Below are positions 1-7,655 of a stretch of DNA of 64,000 nucleotides, piece after piece (position 1 is the first letter of the stretch; each line of letters opens with the position of its first letter). A program made the translations under genes and the position numbers. The notes under the pieces were generated by a model. That model searched no databases. It saw nothing but the letters and a program-made list of their open reading frames with translations, and was not told the DNA's origin. Source of the DNA: Halomonas dongshanensis (lineage in GTDB: Bacteria > Pseudomonadota > Gammaproteobacteria > Pseudomonadales > Halomonadaceae); contig NZ_JAJISC010000003.1 in NCBI RefSeq assembly GCF_024790395.1, positions 186,001-250,000 of the forward strand, written 5' to 3'.

Positions 1-1
1 T

Positions 2-1837
2 CAGGTGTTTGGCAAAAGTGTAAATATAATCCGTGGTACTAACAGCATCGGTAAATCTACTGTAATGGATTTGCTTTTTAGCTGTTTAGGTGGCGATGTT
101 CCAGAAGACCGCTGGAATAAAGAAGCAAAATCCTGTGACCAGATGATTGCCGAGATAGAAATCAATGGCCATATAATTACGATTGAACGAGCGATAGATC
201 CAGGGTCTAAACCTCCAATCTACTTTTTTAGCGGAACACTTCTCGATAGTTTAAAAGCTAGTCGTGATGATTGGCAGCGATATGGATTAAATAGAACCGA
301 TAACAAACTTAGCTTCTCTCAGCAGTTTTTTGATTTGCTAAATTGGCCTCATAGTCAAACTGATGATTATGCAAATTTAACTATGCATCAAGTGCTACGC
401 CTTATATATGTAGATCAAGGTACAGCAGTAAATAAAATATTGCGGGCTGAGCACTCAACTTTTGATAAGCCAAGTATGCGACAAGCGATAGGGGATTTTT
501 TACTTGGGCTAGACGATTTGGGTGTTTACTCTTTAAAGCAGCAGCTTGCGAAGGCGGAGTCAGAATTTTCTAAGATAGGAGGGCAGTTAGATTCAGTATA
601 TAAGTTTATTTCACCCACAGAAGGTGTTTTACGTGAAGAGCATCTTAAAGAAGAAATAACTGAATACTATAGCAATCTTGTTCAGCTAACTGAGGAGCGT
701 CAAAATTTATTATTAAAGCCAGATGATGATTTAAATGAAAATATAAAAGATGAAGTCGAAAAATTATCCAATGATATAATCGAAACTTCTAATGAAATTG
801 ATTCTTTAACTTCCGAACGTACTGAGGTATATAACGAAATTATAGAGTCAAAAATGTTTTTGGGTTCAATTGAAACACGTACAAAAGCTTTGAAAGAATC
901 AAGGACAGCGTATAACTTTTTTGGTGAGGTTCGGTTCAAGTTTTGCCCCAGTTGCCTCTCTTCGTTAGAGTCTCAGGATGATACCTGCTGTGCTCTTTGT
1001 AAAACTCCATTAGGGGATAATGCTCGGGATAAGTTATATTTATCCACTTTAAATGAACTGGAGTTTCAAAAGCGTGAAAGTCTGACTGTTGTAGGCCGAT
1101 TGAAAAGTAGGCTTGAAGATTTGAATCATGCTATTAGAGTTTTAATAAGTAAATTAGAAGCCCGAAAAGCCGAACACAAGGCGGCTTTAAATATAAGCTC
1201 GGAAAAAATACTTAAACTAAATGTGCTATCGGGAAATATAGGTGCCCTTCAAGAGAGAATTGTTAATTCAGAAAGTAAGATGAAGTTAGTTTCATCTGTT
1301 GAGGCTTTGATAAATGAAAAAGCTGAACTTAATGATAAAATTTTGAAGCTTAGAGAGTCTATAAAAGAAAGTAAAGAAAATTCTGATTCTCGTCGTGAAA
1401 AAATAGAACATAATCTATCAGAAAAGACAAAAGAGCTACTTGAAAAAGATGGTGGCTTTGAGCCTGATTTTAATAAAGCGAAGGTTGTTCAATATGACTT
1501 TGCTAAGGATTTAATACTTGTAGATGGACGGTCTAAGTTTTCAGCTAGTTCTGAAACTGTATTAAAAAATAGTTTTCATTTAGCTATTTTAATGGAGTCG
1601 TTAGAAGATAAGGATATGAGATATCCCAGATTTTTAATGCTTGATAATACTGAAGATAAGGGAATGGGGCCGGATCGTAGTCAAAATTTTCAACGAGTGC
1701 TAATTGATGCATTAAGTCAATATAAGGAACCATATCAAGTGATTATGACTACCTCAATGATAGATCCTGATCTTGATAAATCTAAATATTGTGTTGGACC
1801 TCACTATGTAAAAGGTATGCATACTTTAGAAATATGA
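2..1837 (+). CDS. Rad50/SMC-like AAA ATPase with central zinc ribbon (5' end outside window)
   Basis: The reading frame is already open at the first base, so the true start probably lies upstream; a GTG at 5 is only the first possible start inside the window. Counting from that GTG (610 residues), a Walker A motif GTNSIGKST lies at about 11-19, a Cys4 zinc ribbon (CPSC then CALC) at about 314-332 between predicted coiled-coil arms, and a Walker B-like segment RFLMLDNTED at about 542-551. This head-arm-zinc-arm-head order is that of Rad50/SbcC-type ATPases, which act on DNA and are common in phage-defence modules. The gene is much richer in A+T than the rest of the window, a sign of transfer. 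The partner gene, if any, would be upstream and is not visible. The exact family and function are not known to me. Confidence 0.75.
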   Translation, partial: QVFGKSVNIIRGTNSIGKSTVMDLLFSCLGGDVPEDRWNKEAKSCDQMIAEIEINGHIITIERAIDPGSKPPIYFFSGTLLDSLKASRDDWQRYGLNRTDNKLSFSQQFFDLLNWPHSQTDDYANLTMHQVLRLIYVDQGTAVNKILRAEHSTFDKPSMRQAIGDFLLGLDDLGVYSLKQQLAKAESEFSKIGGQLDSVYKFISPTEGVLREEHLKEEITEYYSNLVQLTEERQNLLLKPDDDLNENIKDEVEKLSNDIIETSNEIDSLTSERTEVYNEIIESKMFLGSIETRTKALKESRTAYNFFGEVRFKFCPSCLSSLESQDDTCCALCKTPLGDNARDKLYLSTLNELEFQKRESLTVVGRLKSRLEDLNHAIRVLISKLEARKAEHKAALNISSEKILKLNVLSGNIGALQERIVNSESKMKLVSSVEALINEKAELNDKILKLRESIKESKENSDSRREKIEHNLSEKTKELLEKDGGFEPDFNKAKVVQYDFAKDLILVDGRSKFSASSETVLKNSFHLAILMESLEDKDMRYPRFLMLDNTEDKGMGPDRSQNFQRVLIDALSQYKEPYQVIMTTSMIDPDLDKSKYCVGPHYVKGMHTLEI

Positions 1838-2082
1838 TTTTGCGAGATGGTTTTAACGGCTATTTGTTGTAAGCCTTTTTGGGGAGGAGTGGTTTGTTGT
1901 TCAGTATGCTGAGAGCCTTGGGACTAGGCGTTTTTTGAATAGAGGTATATTTGTAGGTATACCATTGTTTTGTTTTGTTTTTTTATAAAAACAGTGATTT
2001 GTTTTATTTTTTGACTCCTGCCAGGACGCCATATCATCCCGCCTATCATTTTTCTAACCCCACTAGTGTTAGATGAGCATTT
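1838..2082. other. AT-rich intergenic stretch at a composition boundary
   Basis: This gap is full of T-runs up to about 2010 and then returns to the GC-rich style typical of the window. It contains a short repeat pair (AGGTATAT and AGGTATAC near 1943-1962) but no convincing gene. It probably marks the edge of the accessory segment carrying the ATPase. No integrase or clear attachment site is seen inside the window. Confidence 0.4.
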
Positions 2083-2433
2083 TTAATTCAACAATGTTTC
2101 ATATGGAATTTTCATTCCCGCATGCAGCTTTTTGATCATGTTGATGCTTAATGTGCGCTTACGATTGAGTACTTCCGAAACTCGGCCGCTGGCGCCAATG
2201 AACGGTATAAGGTCTTGCTGTGTAAGCCCTTGTTGTTCCATGCGAAACTTGATTGCTTCGATGGGATCAGACGGGCCGATAGGATAGTGCTTGTCTTCAT
2301 ACTTCTCGATTAGAATGGAAAGCACTTCGAGCTCATCGGCTCCCTCAGAGCCGGGTTCTGCGGCCCAGAGCTTCTCCATGCGAGCGAAGGCTCGATCAAG
2401 ATCGGCGTCATCACGAATAGGGTGAATATGCAT
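2083..2433 (-). CDS. higA: HigA-family antitoxin
   Basis: This 116-residue protein has an acidic N-terminal part and a C-terminal XRE-type helix-turn-helix at about 70-110 (GLTQQDLIPFIG, then SEVLNRKRTLS). That is the layout of HigA antitoxins, which bind and neutralise the HigB mRNA interferase and repress their own promoter. Its start touches the stop of the toxin gene, so the two are translationally coupled. The toxin-first order is the usual order for higBA and the reverse of most type II modules. Function is inferred from family and neighbour. Confidence 0.85.
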   Translation of the reverse strand: MHIHPIRDDADLDRAFARMEKLWAAEPGSEGADELEVLSILIEKYEDKHYPIGPSDPIEAIKFRMEQQGLTQQDLIPFIGASGRVSEVLNRKRTLSINMIKKLHAGMKIPYETLLN

Positions 2434-2729
2434 TAGATTGTCTCCGCGTCGATTCTATCGTACTGGGCATGCGTGCCGACAAAGCGAATCCAGGCGATTT
2501 GTTCTTGGTAGCGAATGGCGAGGATGACGCGATACTTATTACCTGCAATATTGAAGACGACGCGCCCACCTTTCAAAATACTTGCCGTTCTAATGTCGGC
2601 TTTGAGTTCTTGTGGCGTTCGCCAAGAAGCACTCAGCACCATGTTGTACCACTCGGTTAGTGGTGTCTCGGCATCAACATAGCCTTGCTGCCAAAATAGC
2701 CTGAGTGTGCGTTTTGCTATGACTCGCAT
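2433..2729 (-). CDS. higB: HigB-family toxin (RelE-fold mRNA interferase)
   Basis: This 98-residue basic protein matches the HigB branch of the RelE/ParE superfamily: an N-terminal RVIAKRTLRLFW helix, a middle part ending in GGRVVFNIAGNKYR, and a C-terminal IRFVGTHAQYDRIDA strand with the conserved HAxYD motif. HigB toxins cleave mRNA on the ribosome. A strong ribosome site (AAGGAGG on the - strand) precedes the ATG. The pair sits right beside the AT-rich island edge, where such addiction modules are common. Confidence 0.87.
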   Translation of the reverse strand: MRVIAKRTLRLFWQQGYVDAETPLTEWYNMVLSASWRTPQELKADIRTASILKGGRVVFNIAGNKYRVILAIRYQEQIAWIRFVGTHAQYDRIDAETI

Positions 2730-2759
2730 GCGGCCTCCTTCCTTGAGTAAAGATAGATC

Positions 2760-2774
2760 CTCCCGTTTTGGGAG
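2760..2774. promoter_or_regulatory. Palindrome upstream of higB, candidate HigA operator
   Basis: The arms CTCCC and GGGAG are separated by GTTTT, about 30 bp before the higB start. HigA proteins autoregulate by binding palindromes in this position. No experimental motif for this HigA subgroup is available here, so the assignment rests on position only. Confidence 0.3.
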
Positions 2775-2864
2775 TCAATGGTCTTCTCTCGATGCTGGCG
2801 TACTCTCGCTTTGTCAGCGACCCTAAAGGTGAGCACCGTACTTTCGGCCAACGGGAGATTTACC

Positions 2865-3119
2865 ATGACGCGCTTTCATGCCACCACCTTGGCGGCGCTA
2901 CCCCTAGTGGCGCTGCTGTTGTCGGGGTGTAGCACATTGACCAGCGAGCAAAATGCCCAAGAGGCGCAGCGCTATGCGGTTGCCTACTGCGAGCGAGAAG
3001 GGGGCGAGGTGCATACGCGCGAAACCTCTGATGGGACGCGGCAGTATTGCCATCTGATGGAAGGGCGAGTCGTCGAGGTCAATATGCTCTACCGTACTGA
3101 AGGGCTGCGCCCCTACTAA
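2865..3119 (+). CDS. Small DUF333-like lipoprotein
   Basis: This 84-residue protein begins with a signal peptide ending in a lipobox LLLSGC, so Cys22 would be the lipidated first residue of the mature protein. The mature part carries the pattern YCEREGG, then YCHLMEGRVVE, which resembles DUF333 (a Cys-Gly-Gly pair followed by a Cys-Leu-x-x-Gly pair). DUF333 lipoproteins are small exported proteins of unknown role. The ATG at 2865 was chosen over an upstream ATG because it has a GGGAGA ribosome site and places the signal peptide at the very start. It seems to be a single-gene unit. Confidence 0.75.
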   Translation: MTRFHATTLAALPLVALLLSGCSTLTSEQNAQEAQRYAVAYCEREGGEVHTRETSDGTRQYCHLMEGRVVEVNMLYRTEGLRPY

Positions 3120-3178
3120 CTAGAGGTGCGTGGTCACTTCGCTTTAGGTGGCGATTTTGGCAACGCCGCTTCCTTTCT

Positions 3179-3201
3179 CCCCGCGTTTCCACGATGCGGG
3201 G
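3179..3201 (+). terminator. Weak terminator-like hairpin
   Basis: The arms CCCCGC and GCGGGG enclose an 11-base loop, about 60 bp after the lipoprotein stop. The tract that follows is mixed pyrimidine and not a clean T-run, so this is only a candidate. Confidence 0.4.
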
Positions 3202-3219
3202 CTTCTATCTCTTTCGATC

Positions 3220-3261
3220 CTTGATCTAGATCAAGCCCCTTAGATCCGAACGGCGTATGTT
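3220..3261 (+). promoter_or_regulatory. FNR/Anr-type box with a spaced -10 element
   Basis: TTGATCTAGATCAA at 3221-3234 is a perfect match to the FNR/Anr/Dnr consensus TTGAT-N4-ATCAA and is part of a 16-bp perfect palindrome. A TATGTT hexamer at 3256-3261 sits about 31 bp from its centre, near the spacing of class II FNR-activated promoters. The direction is rightward, into the antisense strand of nsrR. No gene start lies downstream on the + strand before hmp, so any transcript would be antisense or non-coding. Confidence 0.5.
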
Positions 3262-3293
3262 GGGGTTAGAGACGCGGTCACTACGCTGCCTAC

Positions 3294-3746
3294 TCAATGG
3301 TCTGCAGTGGATACGGGTATGCGCATGAGCCGAGAGAGCCCGGCACTGCGCCCTTCGAGTAGATCGGCAAGCGTATAGTCATCGAGTACCTGAAGAAACG
3401 CACCGAGCGCCTCGTTGAGAATGGGGCGTAGTTTGCAAGATGGGGTGACGACACAGGCGTTGTCATCGCGAAAGCACTCGACCAGCGCCATGTCGTTTTC
3501 GGTGTCGCGCACGAGCCCGCCCAAGGTGATTGAGGCCGGGTCGCGTTTGAGGCGTAGCCCGCCGTGTTTGCCTCGCGTCGCTTCAAGGTAACCTTTTTGA
3601 TTGAGCTCTTGAACGATCTTCATCAAATGGTTGCGAGAAATTGCGTAGGTGTCGGCGATTTCGCCAATCGTTGCGCGCTCCTCACCTTTGACGGCAAGGT
3701 AGAGCAGAACGCGAAGGGCGTAGTCGGTGAAGCGGGTCAGGTGCAT
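3294..3746 (-). CDS. nsrR: Rrf2-family nitric oxide-sensing repressor NsrR
   Basis: This 150-residue protein begins MHLTRFTDYALRVLLYLA, the typical NsrR N-terminus, followed by a winged helix-turn-helix (about 20-65). It has the three cysteines Cys91, Cys98 and Cys104 that ligate the iron-sulfur cluster in NsrR, close to positions 91, 96 and 102 in the Escherichia coli protein. NO attacks the cluster and releases the repressor from DNA. A longer frame from 3833 is possible, but the start at 3746 gives the conserved family N-terminus. It is divergent from hmp, its classical target, and an NsrR-type operator lies between them. Confidence 0.92.
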   Translation of the reverse strand: MHLTRFTDYALRVLLYLAVKGEERATIGEIADTYAISRNHLMKIVQELNQKGYLEATRGKHGGLRLKRDPASITLGGLVRDTENDMALVECFRDDNACVVTPSCKLRPILNEALGAFLQVLDDYTLADLLEGRSAGLSRLMRIPVSTADH

Positions 3747-3774
3747 GAGGTGACCAGCGAGAATGAGTGTAAGG

Positions 3775-3839
3775 CCTATTGTAAAGCTTAACCCGAAGGT
3801 AGGAAACGCATAGTAGCTTATCGGGTTTACCACAATAGG
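3775..3839. promoter_or_regulatory. Long imperfect inverted repeat between nsrR and hmp
   Basis: CCTATTGT at 3775-3782 pairs with ACAATAGG at 3832-3839, and AACCCGA at 3790-3796 pairs with TCGGGTT at 3821-3827. The element lies just upstream of nsrR and before the NsrR box of hmp. It could be a second operator or an RNA hairpin; no T-run follows. Confidence 0.4.
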
Positions 3840-3855
3840 GTATGACCTTGGCTTT

Positions 3856-3880
3856 AAAGATGTATAAAATATGCATCTTT
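3856..3880. promoter_or_regulatory. NsrR operator of hmp
   Basis: The perfect arms AAAGATG and CATCTTT are separated by an 11-bp AT-rich centre. The symmetry continues outward to TTTAAAGATG and CATCTTTAAA (3853-3883). This matches the AAGATG-N11-CATCTT pattern of NsrR sites. It lies 34 bp before the hmp start, placed to repress hmp and possibly nsrR. Confidence 0.85.
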
Positions 3881-3913
3881 AAAAAAGACCCAGTGATAGA
3901 AGGAGAGAGCATC

Positions 3914-5083
3914 ATGCTGACGCCAGCACAAGAAGCCGTTATTGCCGCTACGGCCCCAGTCGTTGCCGAACATCTTGAGACCATCACCCAGCGGTTCTAT
4001 CCGCTGATGTTCGAGCGCTACCCTGAAGTAAAGGCGCTGTTCAACCAAACGCATCAGCAGGATGGCGCTCAGCCAAGAGCACTTGCCGGATCGGTATTGG
4101 CCTACGTCAAGGTGCGTCAATCACCGGAAACAGCGCGTCAGGTAATGGAAACGGTGGTCAACAAGCACGTTTCACTGGATATCCGGCCGCACCACTATCC
4201 CATCGTGGGGGAGTGTTTGATGGCCGCCATCGCTGAAGTGCTGGGCGAGGCGGTAACGCCCGAGATCGCCGATGCCTGGGGCGCCCTTTATCAAGAGCTT
4301 GCGGGGCTTTTGATCGAACTCGAAGAGCAGCGCTATCGGGCTTTCGAGCAGAAACCTGGCGGCTGGCGTGGCCCACGGCGTTTTGTCATCGAAGCGATTC
4401 GCCAGGAGAGCAGCGTGATCCGTTCCTTTGTACTGACGCCTGAGGATGGGGGGCCGGTTGCCGAACACGCGCCAGGGCAGTACATCGGCGTCAAGCTGCG
4501 TATCGACGGTGAGCCAGTGCATCGCCACTATAGCCTTTCGGCCATGCCCAACGGCCGCTCCTATCAGCTATCGATCAAGCGCGAAGCGCATGGTGTCGTA
4601 AGCCGCTACTTCCACGATCAGTTGAGCGTCGGTGATGTTCTCGAGCTATTACCGCCTGCAGGAGAGCTAACGCTGATACCCGGTGACGAGCCGCTGTTAC
4701 TGATCAGCGGCGGCATTGGTCAAACCCCGCTACTGCCCATCGCCCAAGATGCGCTGCAACAAGGCCGTTCGGTGGTCTACTTACACGCCGCCCTCGACTC
4801 AGACCACCGGGCCTTTACCCAGATGCTGGAAGAGCTGGCCGAGGCCTACCCGCAGCAGCTACGGGTGGTGACGGTATTCGAAAAAGAGACCAGTGGGGAC
4901 TACCAAGGCCGTATCACGCAAGAGATACTCGCTAAACACCTTGCGCCGAACGCGCGCTGCTATTTCGTCGGCCCTCACGGCTTCATGGGTGCCGTGAATG
5001 CCTACCTAACGCAGCTCGGCGTACCTGCCTCGCACCGCCACTTCGAGCATTTTGGACCTGCCAAGGCGCTTAGTGCTGCCTGA
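3914..5083 (+). CDS. hmp: Flavohaemoglobin / nitric oxide dioxygenase Hmp
   Basis: Hmp converts NO and oxygen to nitrate with NAD(P)H, detoxifying nitric oxide in the cytoplasm. The 389-residue protein has the globin domain at 1-140, with proximal haem ligand His85 in NKHVSLDI. An FAD-binding domain follows at about 150-260 (HRHYSLSAMP carries the RxYS-type FAD motif), then an NAD-binding domain at about 265-389 (GGIGQTPLL). The length is close to the roughly 395 residues usual for the family. The ATG at 3914 was chosen because it follows an AGGAGAG ribosome site and gives the family N-terminus; an upstream in-frame ATG would put the operator inside the gene. It is controlled by NsrR, judging by the operator just upstream. 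Confidence 0.95.
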   Translation: MLTPAQEAVIAATAPVVAEHLETITQRFYPLMFERYPEVKALFNQTHQQDGAQPRALAGSVLAYVKVRQSPETARQVMETVVNKHVSLDIRPHHYPIVGECLMAAIAEVLGEAVTPEIADAWGALYQELAGLLIELEEQRYRAFEQKPGGWRGPRRFVIEAIRQESSVIRSFVLTPEDGGPVAEHAPGQYIGVKLRIDGEPVHRHYSLSAMPNGRSYQLSIKREAHGVVSRYFHDQLSVGDVLELLPPAGELTLIPGDEPLLLISGGIGQTPLLPIAQDALQQGRSVVYLHAALDSDHRAFTQMLEELAEAYPQQLRVVTVFEKETSGDYQGRITQEILAKHLAPNARCYFVGPHGFMGAVNAYLTQLGVPASHRHFEHFGPAKALSAA

Positions 5084-5095
5084 TTAGCCGCAAAC

Positions 5096-5482
5096 TCAAG
5101 CTAACCAAGAAAGAGGATCATGACGGATCGCCGCCCCCACTATGTAGATGAACACCGCAACGGCGGCAACGGCAGCCCCCGCGCGAATAGTGGGGGTGGC
5201 GCCGCGCTTGATGGCTACCGTACCTAAGACGATATAAATCACTAGACCCGCGAGCTTAGCGCTTAGCCAGCTGGGTAGGGGCCAGAAATTGAGCATTACC
5301 GCGAGCATGACGCCAAGCGTTAGCAGGGCGGTATCGATGATGTGCGGAACGATCTTTACCCAGCGCGCCTGAAGCAGGGGAAGGCTTTGTACCGACCACC
5401 ATGCCCTAACGATGAAAAAGGCGAGACTGGCAAAAGCGGCCGTCATGTGTAGATGCTTCAGTGTCATGTAGTGTTCGAGCAT
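5096..5482 (-). CDS. SirB2-family integral membrane protein
   Basis: The 128-residue protein has four predicted membrane segments (about 8-27, 43-63, 70-92 and 98-118). The N-terminal MLEHYMTLKHLHMTAAFASLAFFIVR is typical of the SirB/SirB2 family, named from a Salmonella gene linked to invasion gene expression. The molecular function is unknown. It lies tail to tail with hmp, 12 bp apart, and shows no obvious link to NO metabolism. Confidence 0.8.
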   Translation of the reverse strand: MLEHYMTLKHLHMTAAFASLAFFIVRAWWSVQSLPLLQARWVKIVPHIIDTALLTLGVMLAVMLNFWPLPSWLSAKLAGLVIYIVLGTVAIKRGATPTIRAGAAVAAVAVFIYIVGAAIRHDPLSWLA

Positions 5483-5565
5483 TAAGACTACTCACCCAGG
5501 TTGCCTGCCACGCACTGTATCGCGTAAGCGACGGCTACTCAGTGCGCTGGATCAATGCGTCGAAA

Positions 5566-6741
5566 CTATTTTCGATGGCGCAAACAGCTGGCTTCTAGTT
5601 CAGCCAGCTGGGTGTGGCCGAGCAAGCCAAGCGTTGCTTCCATCTCTTTTTTAATCAGTCGGAGTGCGTGTTCGACCCCAGGCTGCCCGCCCGCCGCGAG
5701 GCCGTAAAGCGTTGCGCGACCCAGCCACACGGCATCGGCGCCGAGTGCCAGTGCTTTGATGATATCGGTGCCGCGGCGAAAGCCGCTATCGACATAGAGC
5801 TCGCAGCGTTCGCCCACGGCCGCTTTGACTTCAGCCAGCGTGTCCATGGGGGAGAGCGAGTGGTTGAGCTGGCGCCCGCCATGGTTGGAGAGCACCAGGG
5901 CATCGATGCCGTATGCTGCGGCCTGCTCGGCCTCGGCAGGGGAGAGAATGCCTTTGAGAATCAGCTTGCCCGGCCAGAGCTCGCGTAGCCACGCCATATC
6001 ATCCCAGTTCAACGAAGGGTCGAGCTGAGGGCCGATGATCTGCGAGGCACCTTGAGCATTACGTTTATCCGGTGGCAGCAGGTCATCCAGGTTCTTGAAC
6101 GTGGGTAGTCCGTCGGGGATCAGCACGTCTTTGATCCAGCCAGGTTTGGTAAGCAAATGCATAAGGTTGGGAAGCGAAGGCTTCATCGGGCGGCGAAAAT
6201 TGCGTACGTCCCACTCTCTGTTGCCATAGATCGCGCTATCGGTCGTGATCACGATTGCCTCGAAACCCGCTCTCGCACAGCGCTGGATCATCGATTTGAC
6301 GAAATCACGGTCGCGATAGAAATAGATCTGCATCCAAGCGGTGAGTCCTTCGATGGCAACGATATCTTCCATGCGCGTGGTCGAAACGCTACTGAGCACG
6401 AAGGGGATACCCAGCTCCCGGGCAGCGTGGGCGAGCTTTAAGTCACCATCGCGGGTGAGCATGCCGTTGAACCCTGTAGGGCCTATCGCCAGCGGCATCT
6501 GATAGGTGTTGCCTAGAAGCTGCGTGTGTAAATCGCGAACCCCCACGTTGGTCATCGTTTTGGGTTCGAACAAATACTCATCGAACACTTGACGGTTATG
6601 GCGCAGCGTATGCTCGTCATCGCTGCCACCGTAGACGTACTCGAACACGAAGTTAGGCAGCTTTTTCTTGGCGATGCGTTCTAGATCCTCGATGTTGACC
6701 GCTTTGGCATAGCTCTTTCCTGTATAGCGCTGACGTTTCAT
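5566..6741 (-). CDS. FMN-dependent alpha-hydroxy-acid dehydrogenase (LldD-like)
   Basis: This is a TIM-barrel flavoprotein of the L-lactate dehydrogenase/glycolate oxidase family, which oxidises a 2-hydroxy acid to a 2-oxo acid. Family residues are visible: the N-terminal Tyr in FEYVYGGSDDE, the central QIYFYRDRD and TTDSA, and the catalytic His and FMN-binding Arg in LSNHGGRQLN near the C-terminus. The start at 6741 has a perfect AAGGAG ribosome site; a start at 6786 with a weaker AGGTGG is also possible and adds 15 residues. The substrate (L-lactate, glycolate, mandelate or a sugar acid) cannot be read from sequence. It is divergent from a GntR regulator and the mannonate operon, so it may serve the same pathway. 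Confidence 0.85.
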   Translation of the reverse strand: MKRQRYTGKSYAKAVNIEDLERIAKKKLPNFVFEYVYGGSDDEHTLRHNRQVFDEYLFEPKTMTNVGVRDLHTQLLGNTYQMPLAIGPTGFNGMLTRDGDLKLAHAARELGIPFVLSSVSTTRMEDIVAIEGLTAWMQIYFYRDRDFVKSMIQRCARAGFEAIVITTDSAIYGNREWDVRNFRRPMKPSLPNLMHLLTKPGWIKDVLIPDGLPTFKNLDDLLPPDKRNAQGASQIIGPQLDPSLNWDDMAWLRELWPGKLILKGILSPAEAEQAAAYGIDALVLSNHGGRQLNHSLSPMDTLAEVKAAVGERCELYVDSGFRRGTDIIKALALGADAVWLGRATLYGLAAGGQPGVEHALRLIKKEMEATLGLLGHTQLAELEASCLRHRK

Positions 6742-6819
6742 GGGGGCTCCTTGGTTGTCCTGCCATTGTTTCTTTTTCGTCGCCATATGCCACCTGAAAG
6801 CCGACGAATACCTACCAAA

Positions 6820-6867
6820 GTATACGTATATAGGGCTTTTTCTTATTTCGCCATACTACCATACTAG
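6820..6867. promoter_or_regulatory. Divergent promoter region with palindrome and 8-bp tandem repeat
   Basis: Between the hydroxy-acid dehydrogenase and gntR genes lies the perfect palindrome TATACGTATA (6821-6830), followed by CCATACTA repeated twice without gap (6851-6866). FadR-type GntR regulators usually bind short inverted repeats in their own divergent promoters. These are the best candidates here, with no proof of binding. Confidence 0.35.
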
Positions 6868-6902
6868 TTGCATCGAGCACCGCTAACCCTAAGGACACGC
6901 GT

Positions 6903-7655
6903 GTGAACACGACACTTCAGGCACTGCATCGAGAAGCGCTGTGGCAAGAGATGCCGGAAACCGAACCGGTACGTCAGCGGCTCTATCGCGTGCTGCGCCA
7001 ATCGATCATTCAAATGCAGCTAACGCCGGGGCAAGCGCTATCCGAGAAGGAGGTGGCCGACGCCTTTGCGGTCAGCCGTCAGCCGGTACGCGAAGCGTTC
7101 ATTCGGCTTTCTGAGGCGGGGCTCATTGAGGTGCGCCCTCAGCGCGGCTCCTATGTGGTCAAGATTTCCCAGCGCGCCGTGCTAGAAGCGCGTTTTGTGC
7201 GCGAAGCGGTAGAAATTGCCGTGGCAAGGCAGGCCGCTGTGCGGGGCCTTGCGCCGGAGGTGCTAACCGAGCTGCACGATTTACTCGAACGCCAGCGCCA
7301 ATGTGTGGCGCCACACGACTACGCCCGTTTTTACCAACTAGACGAGGCCTTTCACCGCGCGCTCTCTTTTGGCGTTCAGCAAAGCGCTGCCTGGAAAGTA
7401 ATCGAGGACGTGCGTGTCCAGATGGACCGCGTGCGCTATCTCAGCGTGCCGGACAGTACCCCTATCGCGCGGTTGATCGAGCAACACACCGAGATCGTGG
7501 CCGCCATCGAAGCGCGCGATGAACGGTGCGCGGAGCAGGCCATGCGCCGCCACTTACGTGAAATATTCATCTCTCTTCCCGACCTGGTTCGGCGTTTTCC
7601 CGAGATGTTCGATGCTCAGGAAACGGCAGCGCTCATCGAGGAGGCTAACCAATGA
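6903..7655 (+). CDS. GntR-family regulator, FadR/FCD subfamily
   Basis: This 250-residue regulator has an N-terminal winged helix-turn-helix at about 25-95 ([24 protein letters not shown]) and a C-terminal all-helical FCD ligand domain (about 105-235) with metal-binding histidines and Asp in the [13 protein letters not shown] region. The start is GTG, preceded by AAGGACAC. It overlaps the ManD gene by 4 bp (ATGA), so it is the first gene of the mannonate operon. It probably regulates the operon in response to a hexuronate or mannonate intermediate, as ExuR/UxuR-type GntR proteins do. Confidence 0.88.
   Translation: MNTTLQALHREALWQEMPETEPVRQRLYRVLRQSIIQMQLTPGQALSEKEVADAFAVSRQPVREAFIRLSEAGLIEVRPQRGSYVVKISQRAVLEARFVREAVEIAVARQAAVRGLAPEVLTELHDLLERQRQCVAPHDYARFYQLDEAFHRALSFGVQQSAAWKVIEDVRVQMDRVRYLSVPDSTPIARLIEQHTEIVAAIEARDERCAEQAMRRHLREIFISLPDLVRRFPEMFDAQETAALIEEANQ

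Noticed and set aside
2009..2031. TTGACTCCTGCCAGGACGCCA looks a little like a tRNA 3' end (T-loop plus CCA), which could be an attachment site.
   Set aside because: The arm lengths do not fit: when the T-loop is aligned, the acceptor and discriminator do not end at CCA. No tRNA body precedes it. A search against the tRNAs of the genome would settle it.
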